Part shown: positions 16,701 through 25,076 of the stretch, piece after piece | Layout of the letters: every line of letters begins with the position of its first letter | Position numbering within the stretch: position 1 is the first letter of the stretch | NCBI RefSeq assembly: GCF_018069875.1 | Contig: NZ_JAGQDF010000015.1 | Coordinates: 62,001 to 126,000, forward strand | DNA length: 64,000 nucleotides | DNA from: Ideonella alba | Lineage (GTDB): Bacteria; Pseudomonadota; Gammaproteobacteria; Burkholderiales; Burkholderiaceae_C | Reading direction: 5' to 3' | Notes under the pieces: model-generated | Told to the model about the DNA's origin: nothing | Database searches by the model: none | What the model saw: the letters and a program-made list of their open reading frames with translations, nothing else | Made by a program: the position numbers and the translations under genes

Positions 16701-19700
16701 GCGCGGCCGACTGGGTGGTGGTCAGCGCGGCCACCTGGGCCGAGCCCAGGGCATTGAGCTGGTCGCTGCCCATGGCGGCGATCTGGGTGGCGCCCAGGCG
16801 CTGCAGGTCGGCGGTTTCCAGCGCGGCGATCTGGTCGGTCGTCAGCGCGGCCACCTGCGTGGCGCTCAGCGCGCCAGCCTGGGCGGTGGTCAGGGCCACC
16901 ACCTGGTCGGTGGTCAGCGCGGCCACCTGGTCGGTGCCCAGGCCCCGCACGGCGGCGGTGCTCAGGGCCGCCAGGTCGGCGGTCTCCAGCGCGGCCAGCT
17001 GGGCGGTGGTCAGGGCCGCGGCCTGGGCCGTGGTCAGCACCGCGAACTGGGCGGTGCCCAGCGCGTTGAGCTGGGTGGTGTCCAGGCCGGCCAGCTGGGC
17101 GGTGGTCAGCGCCGCCACCTGGCCCCCGGTCAGCGCGGCCATCTGGGCGGTGCCCAGGGCGTTGAGCTGGTCGGTGCCCAGGGCGTTGATCTGCGCATTG
17201 CTCATGGCACGCAGGTCATCGGTCTCCAGCGAGGGCAGCTGGTCGCTGGTCAGCGCGGCCACCTGGGCGGTGCCCAGGGCCATCACCTGGGCCGAGCCCA
17301 GGGCGGTGATGGCGTCGGTGCTGAGCGCCGCCACCTGGTCGGTGGACAGACGCACCAGTTGCGCGGTGGACAGCGCGGCGGCCTGCGCGGTGGTCAGCGC
17401 AGCCACCTGGTCGGTGCCCAGCGCGGTCAGCGCGGCCGAGCCCAGCATGCGCAGGTCGGCGGTCTCGATGGCCTGGATCTGGTCGGTGGTCAGTGCGGCC
17501 ACCTGGTCGGTGGTCAGCGCGGCGACCTGGGCGTTGCCCAGCGCGGCCACCTGGGCGGTGGTCAGCGCGGCCAGCGTGTCGGTGGTCAGTGCGGCGACGG
17601 CGGCGGTGCTCAGCGCGGCCAGCGCCGCGGTGGACAGGCTGTCGATCTGGGTGCTGCCGATGGCGGCCGACTGGGTGGCGGTCAGCGACGCAGCCTGGGC
17701 CGAGGTCAGCGCGGCCATGGCGTCGGTGGACAGGGCCGCCACCTGCTCGGTGGCCAGGCCCCGCAGCGCGGCGGTGCTGAGCGCCGCCACGTCAGCGGCT
17801 TCCAGCGCCGAGACCTGGTCGGTGGACAGCGCAGCCAGCTGGGCTGAGCTGATCTGGGCGAACTGCGCGGTGGTCAGGGCGTTGAGCGGGTCGGTGCCCA
17901 GCGCGGCCACCTGGGCCGTGCCCAGGGCGCGCACCTGCGCGGCGGTCAGCACGCCGATCTGGTCGGAGCCCAGGGCGTTGAGCGCCTCGGTGCTCAGCGC
18001 AGCCACCTGGGCCGTGCCCAGCTGCACCAGGTCGGCGGTCTCGAAGGCGGCCAGCTGGTCGCTGGTCAGCGCGGCGGCCTGGCCGGCGGTGATGACCGCG
18101 GCCTGGGCAGTGGTCAGGGCGATGATCTGGTCACTGGTCAGCGCAGCGGCCTGGTCGGTGGTCAGGGCGGCCACCTGGGTGGTGGTCAGCGCCGCCACCT
18201 GGGTGGCGGTCAGTTCAACCAGTTGGCCGGTGCTCAGGGCCTGCAGCGCGGCGGTGCCCAGCGACCGCAGGTCGGCGGTCTCCAGTGCGGCCACCTGGTC
18301 GGTGGTCAGGGCCGCCACCTGGGCGGTGGTCAGCGCGGCCACCTGGGCGGTGCCCAGGGCAGCCACTTGGGCGGTGTCGAGTGCGGCCAGGGCCTCGGTG
18401 GCCAGCGCGGCCACCTGGGCCGTGCCCAGCGCCGCGACCTGCGCGGTGCTCAGGCCCGCCATCTGCTCGCTGCCCAGCGCGGCCGCCTGGCCGGTGGCCA
18501 GCGCCGCCACCTGGGCGGTGGTCAGGGCGGCGATCTGGTCGGTGCCCAGCGCGGCCAGCTGATCGGTGCCCAGGCCACGCAGCGCGGCGGTGCCCAGCGC
18601 GGCCAGGTCAGCGGCTTCCAGCGCCACGGCCTGGTCGGTGCCCAGGGCGGCGACCTGGGCGCTGCCCAGCGCGGCGAACTGGGCGGTGCCCAGGGCCACC
18701 AGGTTGTCGGTGCTCAGGCCGGCGATCTGCGCGGTGCCCATGGCGGCCACCTGGCTGGCCAGCAGCGCGGCCATCTGGGTGGTGTCCAGGGCGTTGAGCT
18801 GTTCGGTGCCCAGCGCGGCCACCTGGGCGGTGGTCAGGGCCACCAGGTCGGCGGTCTCCAGCGCGGCGGCCTGCTCGGTGCCGAGCGCGGCGATCTGCGC
18901 CGTCGTCATGGCGGCGGCCTGGGCGGTGGTCAGGGCGGCGATCTGGTCGGTGCCCAGCGCGGCGATCTGGTCGGTGCCCAGAAAGCGCAGCTGGGTGGTG
19001 CTGAGGGCCGCCACCTGGGCGGTGCCCAGCGCGGCCATCTGCTCGGTGGACAGGCTTTGCAGCGCGGCGCTGCCCAGGGTGCGCAGGTCGGCGGTCTCGA
19101 TGGCCTGGACCTGGTCGGTGCCCAGCGCGGCGATCTGCGCGGTGGTCAGCGCGGCGGCCTGGGCGGTGGTGATGGCGGCGATCTGGGCGGTGTCCAGCGC
19201 GGCCAGCGTGGCGGTGGCCAGCGCGGCGATCTGGGCGGTGCCCAGCTGCACCAGGTCAGCGGTTTCCAGACCCGCGACCTGGTCGCTGGTCAGGGCCGCG
19301 GCCTGGGCGGTGGTCAGCGAGGCGGCCTGGGCGGTGGTCAGCGCCGCCACCTGCTCGGTGGTCAGGGCGGCCACGCGGGCGGCGTCCAGGCCACGCAGGG
19401 CGGCGGTGCTCAGCAGGGCCAGGTCCTGGGTCTCGAGCGCGGCCACCTGGTCGGTGCCCATCGCGGCCACCTGGGCCGAGCCCAGCGCGCCCACCTGGGC
19501 GGTGGTCAGGGCGTTGAGCAGGCTGGTGTCCAGCGCGGCGATCTGGTCGGTGGTCAGGCCGGCCACCTGGGCCGTCGTCAGCGCGGCGATCTGGTCGGTG
19601 GACAGGGCATTGACCTGGTCGGTGTCCAGCGCCACCAGGCCGGTGCGGCCGATGGCGCGCAGGTCGGCGGTTTCCAGCGCGGCCACCTGCTCGGTGGTCA

Positions 19701-22700
19701 GCGCGGCCAGCTGGGCGGTGGTCAGCGCCAGCGCCTGGGCGGTGCCCAGGGCCACGATGTGGCTGGTGCCCAGGGCCTGGATCTGGTCGGTGGACAGGTG
19801 GGCCACCTGCTGGGTGGCCAGCGCGGTGACCTGGCTGTCGGTCAGCGCGGCGATCTGGTCGGTGGTCAGCGCGCCGATGGCGGCGTTGCCCAGGGCCTGC
19901 AGGTCAGCGGTTTCCAGGGCCTGGATCTGGTCGGTGGTCAGGCCGGCGATCTGGGTGCTGGTCAGCGAGGCCACCTGGGCCGAGCCCAGCGCGGCGACCT
20001 GGGCGGTGCCCAGCGCGGCCAGCGCGTCGGTCTGCAGCGCGGCCAGCGCGGCGGTGGTCAGGCGGGAGGCCGCGGCGGTGGTCAGCGCGGCGACCTGGTC
20101 GCTGCCCAGCGCGGCCGACTGCACAGACGACAGCGCGGCGGCCTGGCCGTTGGTCAGCACGGCGATGGCCTCGGTGGTCAGCGCGGCGATCTGGGCGGTG
20201 CTGAGCTGGCGCAGCGCGGCGGTGCCCAGCGCGGCGAAGTCAGCGGTTTCCAGCGCGGCGATCTGGGCGGTGGTCAGCGCGGCGGCCTGAAGCGCGCTCA
20301 TCGCCGCGAACTGGGTGGTGGTCAGCGCATTGAGGTGCGCGGTGTCCATGGCGGCCAGCTGGGCGGTGGTCAGCGCGGCGGTCTGCACCGTGCTGAGCGC
20401 GGCCAGCTGGGTGCTGTCCAGGGCGTTGAGCTGGTCGCTGCCCAGGCGCACGATCTGCTGTGTGCTGAGCGCCGCCAGGTCGGCGGTTTCCAGCGCGGCG
20501 ACCTGGCCGGTGGTCAGCGCGGCCACCTGGGCAGTGGTCAGCTGGGCGGCCTGGGCGGTGGTCAGGGCCTGCACGGCCTGGGTGGACAGCGCGGCGATCT
20601 GGGCGGTGTCCAGCGCGCGCAGCGTGGCCACCTTCAGCGCGGCGACGTCGGCGGTTTCGAGCGTGGCCACCTGGGCGGTGGTCAGCGCGGCGGCCTGGGT
20701 GGCGCTGAGCGTGGCGAACTGCTCGGTGCCCAGCGCATTGAGGGTGTCGGTGCTCAGGCCGGCGACCTGCGCCGTGGTGAGCGCGGCCACCTGCACGGTG
20801 GACAGCGCCGCCACCTGGGCACTGCCCAGGGCGTTGAGCTGGTCGGTGCCCAGCGCCACCACCTGGGTGGTGGCCAGGGCGGCGAGGTCGGCGGTTTCCA
20901 GCGCGGCGACCTGCTCGGTGCCCAGCGCGGCGATCTGCGTGGTCGACAGGCCGGCGATCTGCCCGGTGCTCAGCGCACGCAGGTTGTCGGTGGACAGCGC
21001 GCCGATCTGCGCGGTGTCCAGCGCACGCAGTTGCGTGACGCTCAGGGCCTGCGCCTGCGCGGTGGTCAGCGCAGCGACCTGGTCGGTGCCCAGCGCGGCC
21101 ATCTGAGCGGTACCCAGCGCGCGCAGGTCGGCGGTTTCCAGCGCGGCCACCTGGTCGGTGGTCAGCGCGGCGACCTGGGCGGTGGTCAGCGCGGCCACCT
21201 GCAGGCTGCTCAGGCCGGCGACCTGGGCGGTGCCCAGCGCGGCGGCCACATCGGTGGTGAGCGCGGCCACGGCGGCGGTGCCCAGCGAGGCCAGGTCGGC
21301 GGTCTCGAAGCCGGCCACCTGGTCGGTGCCCAGCGCGGCGGCCTGGGTGGCGGTGATCGAGGCGGCCTGACCGGTGGTCAACGCGGCCAGCTGGTCGGTG
21401 CCCAGCGCGGCGACCTGGGCGGTGCCCAGGCCGGCGATCGCGGCGGTGCTGAGGTGGGCGATGTCGCCGGTTTCCAGCGCGGCCAGTTGATCGGTGCCCA
21501 GGGCCGCCACCTGGCTGGCCTTGAGGGCTGCCACCTGGGTGGTGGTCAGGGCTTCAATCTGCGTGGTCGACAGACCGGCCACCTGGGCGGTGCCCAGCGC
21601 AGCGATCTGCGCGGTGCTCAGGGTCTGCCACTGGGCGGTGCCCAGCGCATTGAGCTGGGCCGTGCCCATGGCGGCGATCTGCGCGGTGCTCAGGCTGACC
21701 AGGTCGGCGGTCTGCAGCGCGGCCACCTGGTCGGTGCTCAGCGCGGCGACCTGGGCGGTGCTCAGCACCGCGTACTGGGCGGTGCCCAGGGCCTGCAGGT
21801 CATCGGTGGCGATGGCGGCGATCTGGTCGGTGCTCAGGGCCGCCAGCTGGGCCGTGGTCAGGGCCGCGGCCTGGGCCGTGGTCAGGGCATCGATCTGGCT
21901 GCTGTCCAACGTGCGGACGGCGGCGCTGCCCAGGGCGACCAGGTCAGCGGTCTCGAGCGCGGCGATCTGCGCGGTGGTCAGCGCCGCCACCTGGGCGGTG
22001 CTGAGCGCGGCGACCTGGGCGCTGCCCAGCGCGGCGATCTGCGCGGAATCCAGCGCGGCGACGGTGTCGGCGGCCAGGGCGCGGATGGCGGCGGTGCTCA
22101 GGCGGGCCAGGTCCACGGTCTGCAGACCGGCGATCTGGTCGCTGCCGAGCGCGGCGGCCTGGGCAGTGGTCAGCGCAGCGGCCTGGGCGGTGGTGATGGC
22201 GGCCAGCTGGTCGGTGCCCAGTGCCGCCACCTGGGCGGTGGTCAGCGCGGCGAAGCTGGCGGTGGCCAGCGCGGCCACGTCGGCGGTCTGCAGCGCGGCC
22301 ACCTGGGCGGTGGTCAGCGCGGCGGCCTGGGTGGCGCTGAGCCAGCTGAACTGGGCGGTGGTCAGCGCGTTGAGGTTGTCGGTGCTGAGGGCGGACAGCT
22401 GGGCGGTGCTGAGCTTTTGCACCTGTTCGCTGGTCAGCGACACCAGCTGGGCCGTGCCCAGCGCATTGAGCTGGGCCGAGCCCAGCGACAGCAGCTGCGA
22501 GGTGCTCAGCGCCGCCAGGTCGGCGGCTTCCATCGCGGCCACCTGGTCGGTGGTCAGCGCGGCGACCTGGGCATTCGACAGCGCGCGCACCTGGGCGGTG
22601 CTCAGGGCCGCCACGTCGGCGGTTTCCATCGCGGCGATGCGGTCGGTGGCCAGCGCGTTGACCTGCGCGGTCTGCAGCGCGGCCACCTGGGCGGTGGACA

Positions 22701-24114
22701 GCGCGGCGATCTGGGCGGTGGTGAGGGCGGCGGTCTGCTGGGTGGTCAGCTGGCGCAGCTGGGCGGTGCTGAGCGCGCTCAGGCCCTCGGTGCCCAGCGC
22801 CACCATGGCGGCGGTGCTGAGGGCGCGCAGCGCGCCGGTGGTCAGCGCGGCGATGTCGGCGGTCTCCATCGCGGCGGCCTGGGCGGTGGTCAGCGCGGCG
22901 GCCTGGGCGGTGGTCAGGGCCTGGATCTGGGCCGTGCCCAGCGCGTTGAGCTGGGTGCTGCCGAGGTTGGCGACCTGGCCGGTGGTCAGCGCCGCCACCT
23001 GGGCGGTGGTCAGCGCCGCGACCTGGGCGGTGCCCAGGGCGTTGAGCTGGGCGCTGCCCATGGCGATGACGTTGCGGGTGCTGATGGCGCGCAGGTCGGC
23101 CGTCTCCAGCGCGGCCACCTGGTCGGTGGTCAGCGCGGTGATGCGGCTGGCGCTCATCGCGGCGTACTGGGCGGTGGTCAGGGCCCGCAGGTCATCGGTT
23201 TCGATCGCGGCCACCTGGGCGGTGGTCAGCGCATTGAGGTTGGCGGTGCCCAGCGCGGCCCACTGGGCGCTGCCCAGGGCCGCCAGCTGGTCCGACGACA
23301 GACCGGCCAGCGCGGCGGTCTTCAGGGCGTTGAGCTGGGCGCTGGCCAGCGCCACCATCTGGTCGGTGTTCAGCGCCTGGGCCTGGGCCACCGACAGCGC
23401 ATTGACCTGGGCGGTGGTCAGCGCCTGCACCTGCGCGGTGGTCAGGGCATCGACAGCCGCCGTGCCCAGCGCGGCCACCTGGGCGGTGGTCAGCGCACGC
23501 AGATCGGCGGTCTGCAGGGCCGCGATCTGGTCGGTGCCCAGCGAGGCCACCTGCCGCGTGGTCAGCGCCAGGTACTGGGCGGTGGTCATGGCCTGGATGG
23601 CGTCGGTGGACAGCGCGGCCAGCGCGGCGGTCGACAGGCTGCGCAGCGACGCGGTGCTGATCGCGGCGGCATCGGCCGACTGCAGCGCGGCGGCCTGGGC
23701 GGTGCCCAGCGCGGCGATCTGCGCCGAGCTCAGCGCCGCGAACTGCGCGGTGCCCAGCGCGTTCAGGTTGCCGGTGTCCAGCGCGGCCACCTGCGTGGTG
23801 CTGAGCTTGCCCAGCTGCACCGTGGTCAGCGCGGCCATCTGGGCGTCGGTCATCGCATTGAGCTGCGCCGTGGTCAGCGCAGCGATGCCGGCGGTGGTGA
23901 TGGCGCGCACATCGGCCGTCTCCATCGCCGCGATCTGGGTGGTCGACAGGCCGGACAGGCGGGCCGCCGGGATGGCCGCGATCTGCGCCGTCGTCAGCGC
24001 CACGATCTGCGCGGTCGAGAAGGCGGCCCAGTCTTCAGTGGTCAGACGCGCGATCGTCGCGGTCGACAGGGCAGCAATCTGGGCCGTCGTCAGGTTCGGG
24101 ATATAGGTGGCCAT
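13078..24114 (-). CDS. Giant octapeptide-repeat protein with EF-hand-like C-terminus, putative type I secreted surface protein
   Basis: The start chosen is ATG 24114 (M-A-T-Y-I-P-N), with GGAG seven bases upstream; a longer in-frame start at 24162 has no ribosome site. The product has 3678 residues. Seven leader residues precede 430 octapeptides (residues 8-3447), then a region of about 231 residues. The octad consensus is L-[T/S/G/E]-[T/S]-[A/D]-[Q/D]-[V/I/L/A]-[A/N/R]-A. The C-terminus begins V-L-D-L-D-G-N-G and has three EF-hand-like loops (D-R-N-G-D-G-R-I-N-D-G-T-E, D-S-N-H-D-G-V-L-N-A-A-D, D-G-N-H-D-G-V-T-D-A-G-E), as in type I secreted calcium-binding proteins. No Sec signal or classical RTX nonapeptide array is present. 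The LapB-type exporter operon at 3620-8543 is the likely secretion route, and the GT41 enzyme at 1714 a likely modifier. Adhesin, sheath or matrix fibre are possible roles. Confidence 0.9.
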   Translation of the reverse strand: MATYIPNLTTAQIAALSTATIARLTTEDWAAFSTAQIVALTTAQIAAIPAARLSGLSTTQIAAMETADVRAITTAGIAALTTAQLNAMTDAQMAALTTVQLGKLSTTQVAALDTGNLNALGTAQFAALSSAQIAALGTAQAAALQSADAAAISTASLRSLSTAALAALSTDAIQAMTTAQYLALTTRQVASLGTDQIAALQTADLRALTTAQVAALGTAAVDALTTAQVQALTTAQVNALSVAQAQALNTDQMVALASAQLNALKTAALAGLSSDQLAALGSAQWAALGTANLNALTTAQVAAIETDDLRALTTAQYAAMSASRITALTTDQVAALETADLRAISTRNVIAMGSAQLNALGTAQVAALTTAQVAALTTGQVANLGSTQLNALGTAQIQALTTAQAAALTTAQAAAMETADIAALTTGALRALSTAAMVALGTEGLSALSTAQLRQLTTQQTAALTTAQIAALSTAQVAALQTAQVNALATDRIAAMETADVAALSTAQVRALSNAQVAALTTDQVAAMEAADLAALSTSQLLSLGSAQLNALGTAQLVSLTSEQVQKLSTAQLSALSTDNLNALTTAQFSWLSATQAAALTTAQVAALQTADVAALATASFAALTTAQVAALGTDQLAAITTAQAAALTTAQAAALGSDQIAGLQTVDLARLSTAAIRALAADTVAALDSAQIAALGSAQVAALSTAQVAALTTAQIAALETADLVALGSAAVRTLDSSQIDALTTAQAAALTTAQLAALSTDQIAAIATDDLQALGTAQYAVLSTAQVAALSTDQVAALQTADLVSLSTAQIAAMGTAQLNALGTAQWQTLSTAQIAALGTAQVAGLSTTQIEALTTTQVAALKASQVAALGTDQLAALETGDIAHLSTAAIAGLGTAQVAALGTDQLAALTTGQAASITATQAAALGTDQVAGFETADLASLGTAAVAALTTDVAAALGTAQVAGLSSLQVAALTTAQVAALTTDQVAALETADLRALGTAQMAALGTDQVAALTTAQAQALSVTQLRALDTAQIGALSTDNLRALSTGQIAGLSTTQIAALGTEQVAALETADLAALATTQVVALGTDQLNALGSAQVAALSTVQVAALTTAQVAGLSTDTLNALGTEQFATLSATQAAALTTAQVATLETADVAALKVATLRALDTAQIAALSTQAVQALTTAQAAQLTTAQVAALTTGQVAALETADLAALSTQQIVRLGSDQLNALDSTQLAALSTVQTAALTTAQLAAMDTAHLNALTTTQFAAMSALQAAALTTAQIAALETADFAALGTAALRQLSTAQIAALTTEAIAVLTNGQAAALSSVQSAALGSDQVAALTTAAASRLTTAALAALQTDALAALGTAQVAALGSAQVASLTSTQIAGLTTDQIQALETADLQALGNAAIGALTTDQIAALTDSQVTALATQQVAHLSTDQIQALGTSHIVALGTAQALALTTAQLAALTTEQVAALETADLRAIGRTGLVALDTDQVNALSTDQIAALTTAQVAGLTTDQIAALDTSLLNALTTAQVGALGSAQVAAMGTDQVAALETQDLALLSTAALRGLDAARVAALTTEQVAALTTAQAASLTTAQAAALTSDQVAGLETADLVQLGTAQIAALATATLAALDTAQIAAITTAQAAALTTAQIAALGTDQVQAIETADLRTLGSAALQSLSTEQMAALGTAQVAALSTTQLRFLGTDQIAALGTDQIAALTTAQAAAMTTAQIAALGTEQAAALETADLVALTTAQVAALGTEQLNALDTTQMAALLASQVAAMGTAQIAGLSTDNLVALGTAQFAALGSAQVAALGTDQAVALEAADLAALGTAALRGLGTDQLAALGTDQIAALTTAQVAALATGQAAALGSEQMAGLSTAQVAALGTAQVAALATEALAALDTAQVAALGTAQVAALTTAQVAALTTDQVAALETADLRSLGTAALQALSTGQLVELTATQVAALTTTQVAALTTDQAAALTSDQIIALTTAQAAVITAGQAAALTSDQLAAFETADLVQLGTAQVAALSTEALNALGSDQIGVLTAAQVRALGTAQVAALGTDPLNALTTAQFAQISSAQLAALSTDQVSALEAADVAALSTAALRGLATEQVAALSTDAMAALTSAQAASLTATQSAAIGSTQIDSLSTAALAALSTAAVAALTTDTLAALTTAQVAALGNAQVAALTTDQVAALTTDQIQAIETADLRMLGSAALTALGTDQVAALTTAQAAALSTAQLVRLSTDQVAALSTDAITALGSAQVMALGTAQVAALTSDQLPSLETDDLRAMSNAQINALGTDQLNALGTAQMAALTGGQVAALTTAQLAGLDTTQLNALGTAQFAVLTTAQAAALTTAQLAALETADLAALSTAAVRGLGTDQVAALTTDQVVALTTAQAGALSATQVAALTTDQIAALETADLQRLGATQIAAMGSDQLNALGSAQVAALTTTQSAALTTAQIAALSTDTLNALTTSHFALLSSAQAAALGSDQAAALETADLAALSTLALRSLETASVAALTSDQIIALTTAQAAALSTAQLAALSTDQVAALETADLRALSVASLRTLSTDQLNALGSAQLAALTTTQVAGLTTSQMAGLDTAQLAALTTAQYAALTSTQAAALDTTQAAALEAADVAALSSATLNALGTANLAALSTDAIAAMGTAQWQTLTTTNLAALGTDQMAAIETADLRALSVTSLRALGSDQLNALTSGQWASLSTTQVAGLGTAQLAALSTDALNALTTTQFAALTGSQVAAIGTAQAAALDTADLAAIETTALRSLGTAAFAALTSDEITALTTAQASALTSAQLAALTTDQIAGLQTADLALIATASLAAMGTATLAELSTAQVVALTGAQVAGLTTAQTAALTTTQIQALETADLRLMSTAQVSTLGTDQVAALTTGQVAALTTTQLRSLTTAQVAAMDTDDVVALSIAQVAALTTAQVAALTTTQVAVIETADLAALSTSQWQALGTDQLNAMGTAQMAAVSTAQVSAMSTAQLSALSTDLLNALGTAAYASLSATQAAALTTAQVAALETLDLRALGSTALRALSTDQIGALGTEQVAALTTVQVAALTTTQVAALDTDQWVAMGSAQVAALTSAQAAALTTAQMAAFDTADLPSLATASLRALGTAQLAALTTEAVLALTTAQVAALSTAQVAGLGTAQIAALETADMAALGTVNLRALTTDQVLALTTAQVDALTATQVAALTTAQVDALDTAQLVALGTAEIVALGTAGLRALDTAAIQALETQDIVALTSLQAAALTATQAAALTTAQVAVMETADLQALSSAALQAIGTEQIDALTTAQFAALGTTQLARLTTEQIAAIATEDLQAIGASQFTALTTAQVAALSTTQFAALSTAEVAALTTAQAHALTTDQIAAFTTEQITALHTADIAAMTSDQVAAFEAEDVAVMSAAQLDALYLVTPMVLDLDGNGIQTVSAAQGVNFDLAGTGTTHQVGWVGGNDGLLVMDRNGDGRINDGTELFGTGTRDANGQHVGNGYQAMALEDSNHDGVLNAADAHWAKLQVWVDGNHDGVTDAGELRSLDSLGIASLDLAAQKGGAVDNGNLLGLVSSYTSTDGQTHAMADVWFAKQQPAADSTPPSLGELLVAPSEALPTALTEHAAATASQPALLAAVFRPENDDLQRHTPLL
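13774..24093 (-). repeat. 430 tandem 24-bp units coding octapeptides, with 816-bp higher-order periodicity
   Basis: Every unit is exactly 24 bp; unit n starts at 24117 minus 24n, and I found no insertion or deletion from unit 1 to 430. Units diverge in sequence but keep hydrophobic position 1, Ser/Thr at 2-3, a polar residue at 5, aliphatic at 6 and mostly Ala at 8. Marker units of E-T-A-D-[L/V] type sit 7 or 10 units apart. One series recurs exactly every 34 units: 151, 185, 219, 253, 287, 321 and 355. A second runs 161, 195, 229, 263, 297 and 331. Confidence 0.95.
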
Positions 24115-24338
24115 CGAGCACTCCAGGGTGTTGGGTTGGAACCCCTGGATCGATGCGCACAATGGTCATGCAGCCCGGCCCGAGGGTCCCCGTCGCTCGT
24201 GGTTTCGGCTCGGACCTGCATGGAATTAAGCGTTTTCCAGAACTGGCCGGATTTGTCCTTCTCTTCGGTGACGAACACCACAGGACGGCCGGACGCCACC
24301 GGCCTCACTCTCACATCACGAAATGTGCAGTGACGTAT
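24115..24338. other. Intergenic region upstream of the giant gene
   Basis: This 224-bp region must hold the promoter of the octad gene if it is transcribed separately from the DUF599 gene. It contains a clear ribosome site (GGAG near 24122) and an AT-richer patch around 24225-24260 with TTAATT on the minus strand. No confident -35/-10 pair or terminator hairpin could be identified by eye. Confidence 0.35.
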
Positions 24339-25049
24339 TCACGGCTGGGCGAGCAGCCGCAGCACGTCGGAGTGGAACTCGCGCCGGTACAGCAGCGCGA
24401 CGATCGCGGCCGTGGCGGCCATGAAAGCCCAGGGCGAGATGAACCAGGCCACGGCCGCAAAGGCCATGTAGTAGGCGCGCAGGCCGTCGTTGAAGCTCTC
24501 GGCGGCCAGGCCCATGATGCCGCCGGCGCGGTCGGCAAAGGCCTGGCGCTCGGGCTCGGTCCAGCCCTCGTCGCGCTGCGGCGCGGCGGCCAGCAGCAGC
24601 GCGCCGAAGCTGTACTGGCGGATGCTCCAGGTGAAGCGGAAGAAGGCGAAGACGAAGACGCCCGTCAGCAGCACCAGCTTGAAGTCGAACACCAGACCGG
24701 TGGTGCGGGCGGCAAAGGGCAGCTCGCGCGCCAGCTCGGCCGCCTTGTCGGCGGTGCCCAGCACCGCCAGCAGGCCGCCGATGATCAGGATCGTGGTGGA
24801 CGCAAAGAACGCCGGGCTGGACGACAGGTTCTGCGTGACCACGCCATCAAAGACGCGGTTGTCGCGCGCGGTGGCGCGCAGCATCCAGGCGTGGCGGGCG
24901 CGGTTGGTCAGGCCCAGGATCGACGGCCGGGTGGCGGCACGCCGCCGCGCGAAGGCGGCGTAGCCCACCCAGCCGACGAAGAACAGCGCCAGCGCCAGCC
25001 AGTCGGCCAGCGGCAGCAGGGACAGGGCGTCGACACTGAAGATGCGCAT
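24339..25049 (-). CDS. DUF599 family membrane protein
   Basis: The 236-residue protein has about four hydrophobic helices: near residues 10-30, 80-100, 125-145 and 195-220. It carries the DUF599 features R-A-x-W-M near 53, N-L-S-S-S-P-A-F-F-A-S-T near 73, and F-x-F-F-R-F-T-W-S-I-R-Q-Y-S-F near 136. The function of the family is unknown. It is an inner-membrane protein by prediction. It follows the pirin gene on the same strand with a 27-bp gap, and it precedes the octad gene. Confidence 0.88.
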   Translation of the reverse strand: MRIFSVDALSLLPLADWLALALFFVGWVGYAAFARRRAATRPSILGLTNRARHAWMLRATARDNRVFDGVVTQNLSSSPAFFASTTILIIGGLLAVLGTADKAAELARELPFAARTTGLVFDFKLVLLTGVFVFAFFRFTWSIRQYSFGALLLAAAPQRDEGWTEPERQAFADRAGGIMGLAAESFNDGLRAYYMAFAAVAWFISPWAFMAATAAIVALLYRREFHSDVLRLLAQP

Positions 25050-25076
25050 CGGCCCGATTGTCGGGCCATCAGCGCC

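Noticed and set aside
13774-24093. CRISPR array or minisatellite
   Set aside because: The 24-bp units have no constant repeat separated by variable spacers; the whole tract is one continuous coding frame with amino-acid-level conservation.
13774-24093. Pentapeptide-repeat or RTX nonapeptide protein
   Set aside because: The period is 8, not 5 or 9, and the G-G-x-G-x-D motif is absent. Some octads (A-D-L-R-A) only look like pentapeptide repeats.
13015-24333. Very long open frames on the + strand opposite the giant gene (about 1610, 1182 and 2036 codons)
   Set aside because: These are shadow frames of the 24-bp repeat: no stop codon arises in the opposite strand because the repeat words are stop-free. 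They are rich in Gly-Gln-Arg or Trp-Ser words, have no ribosome sites and no domain character.
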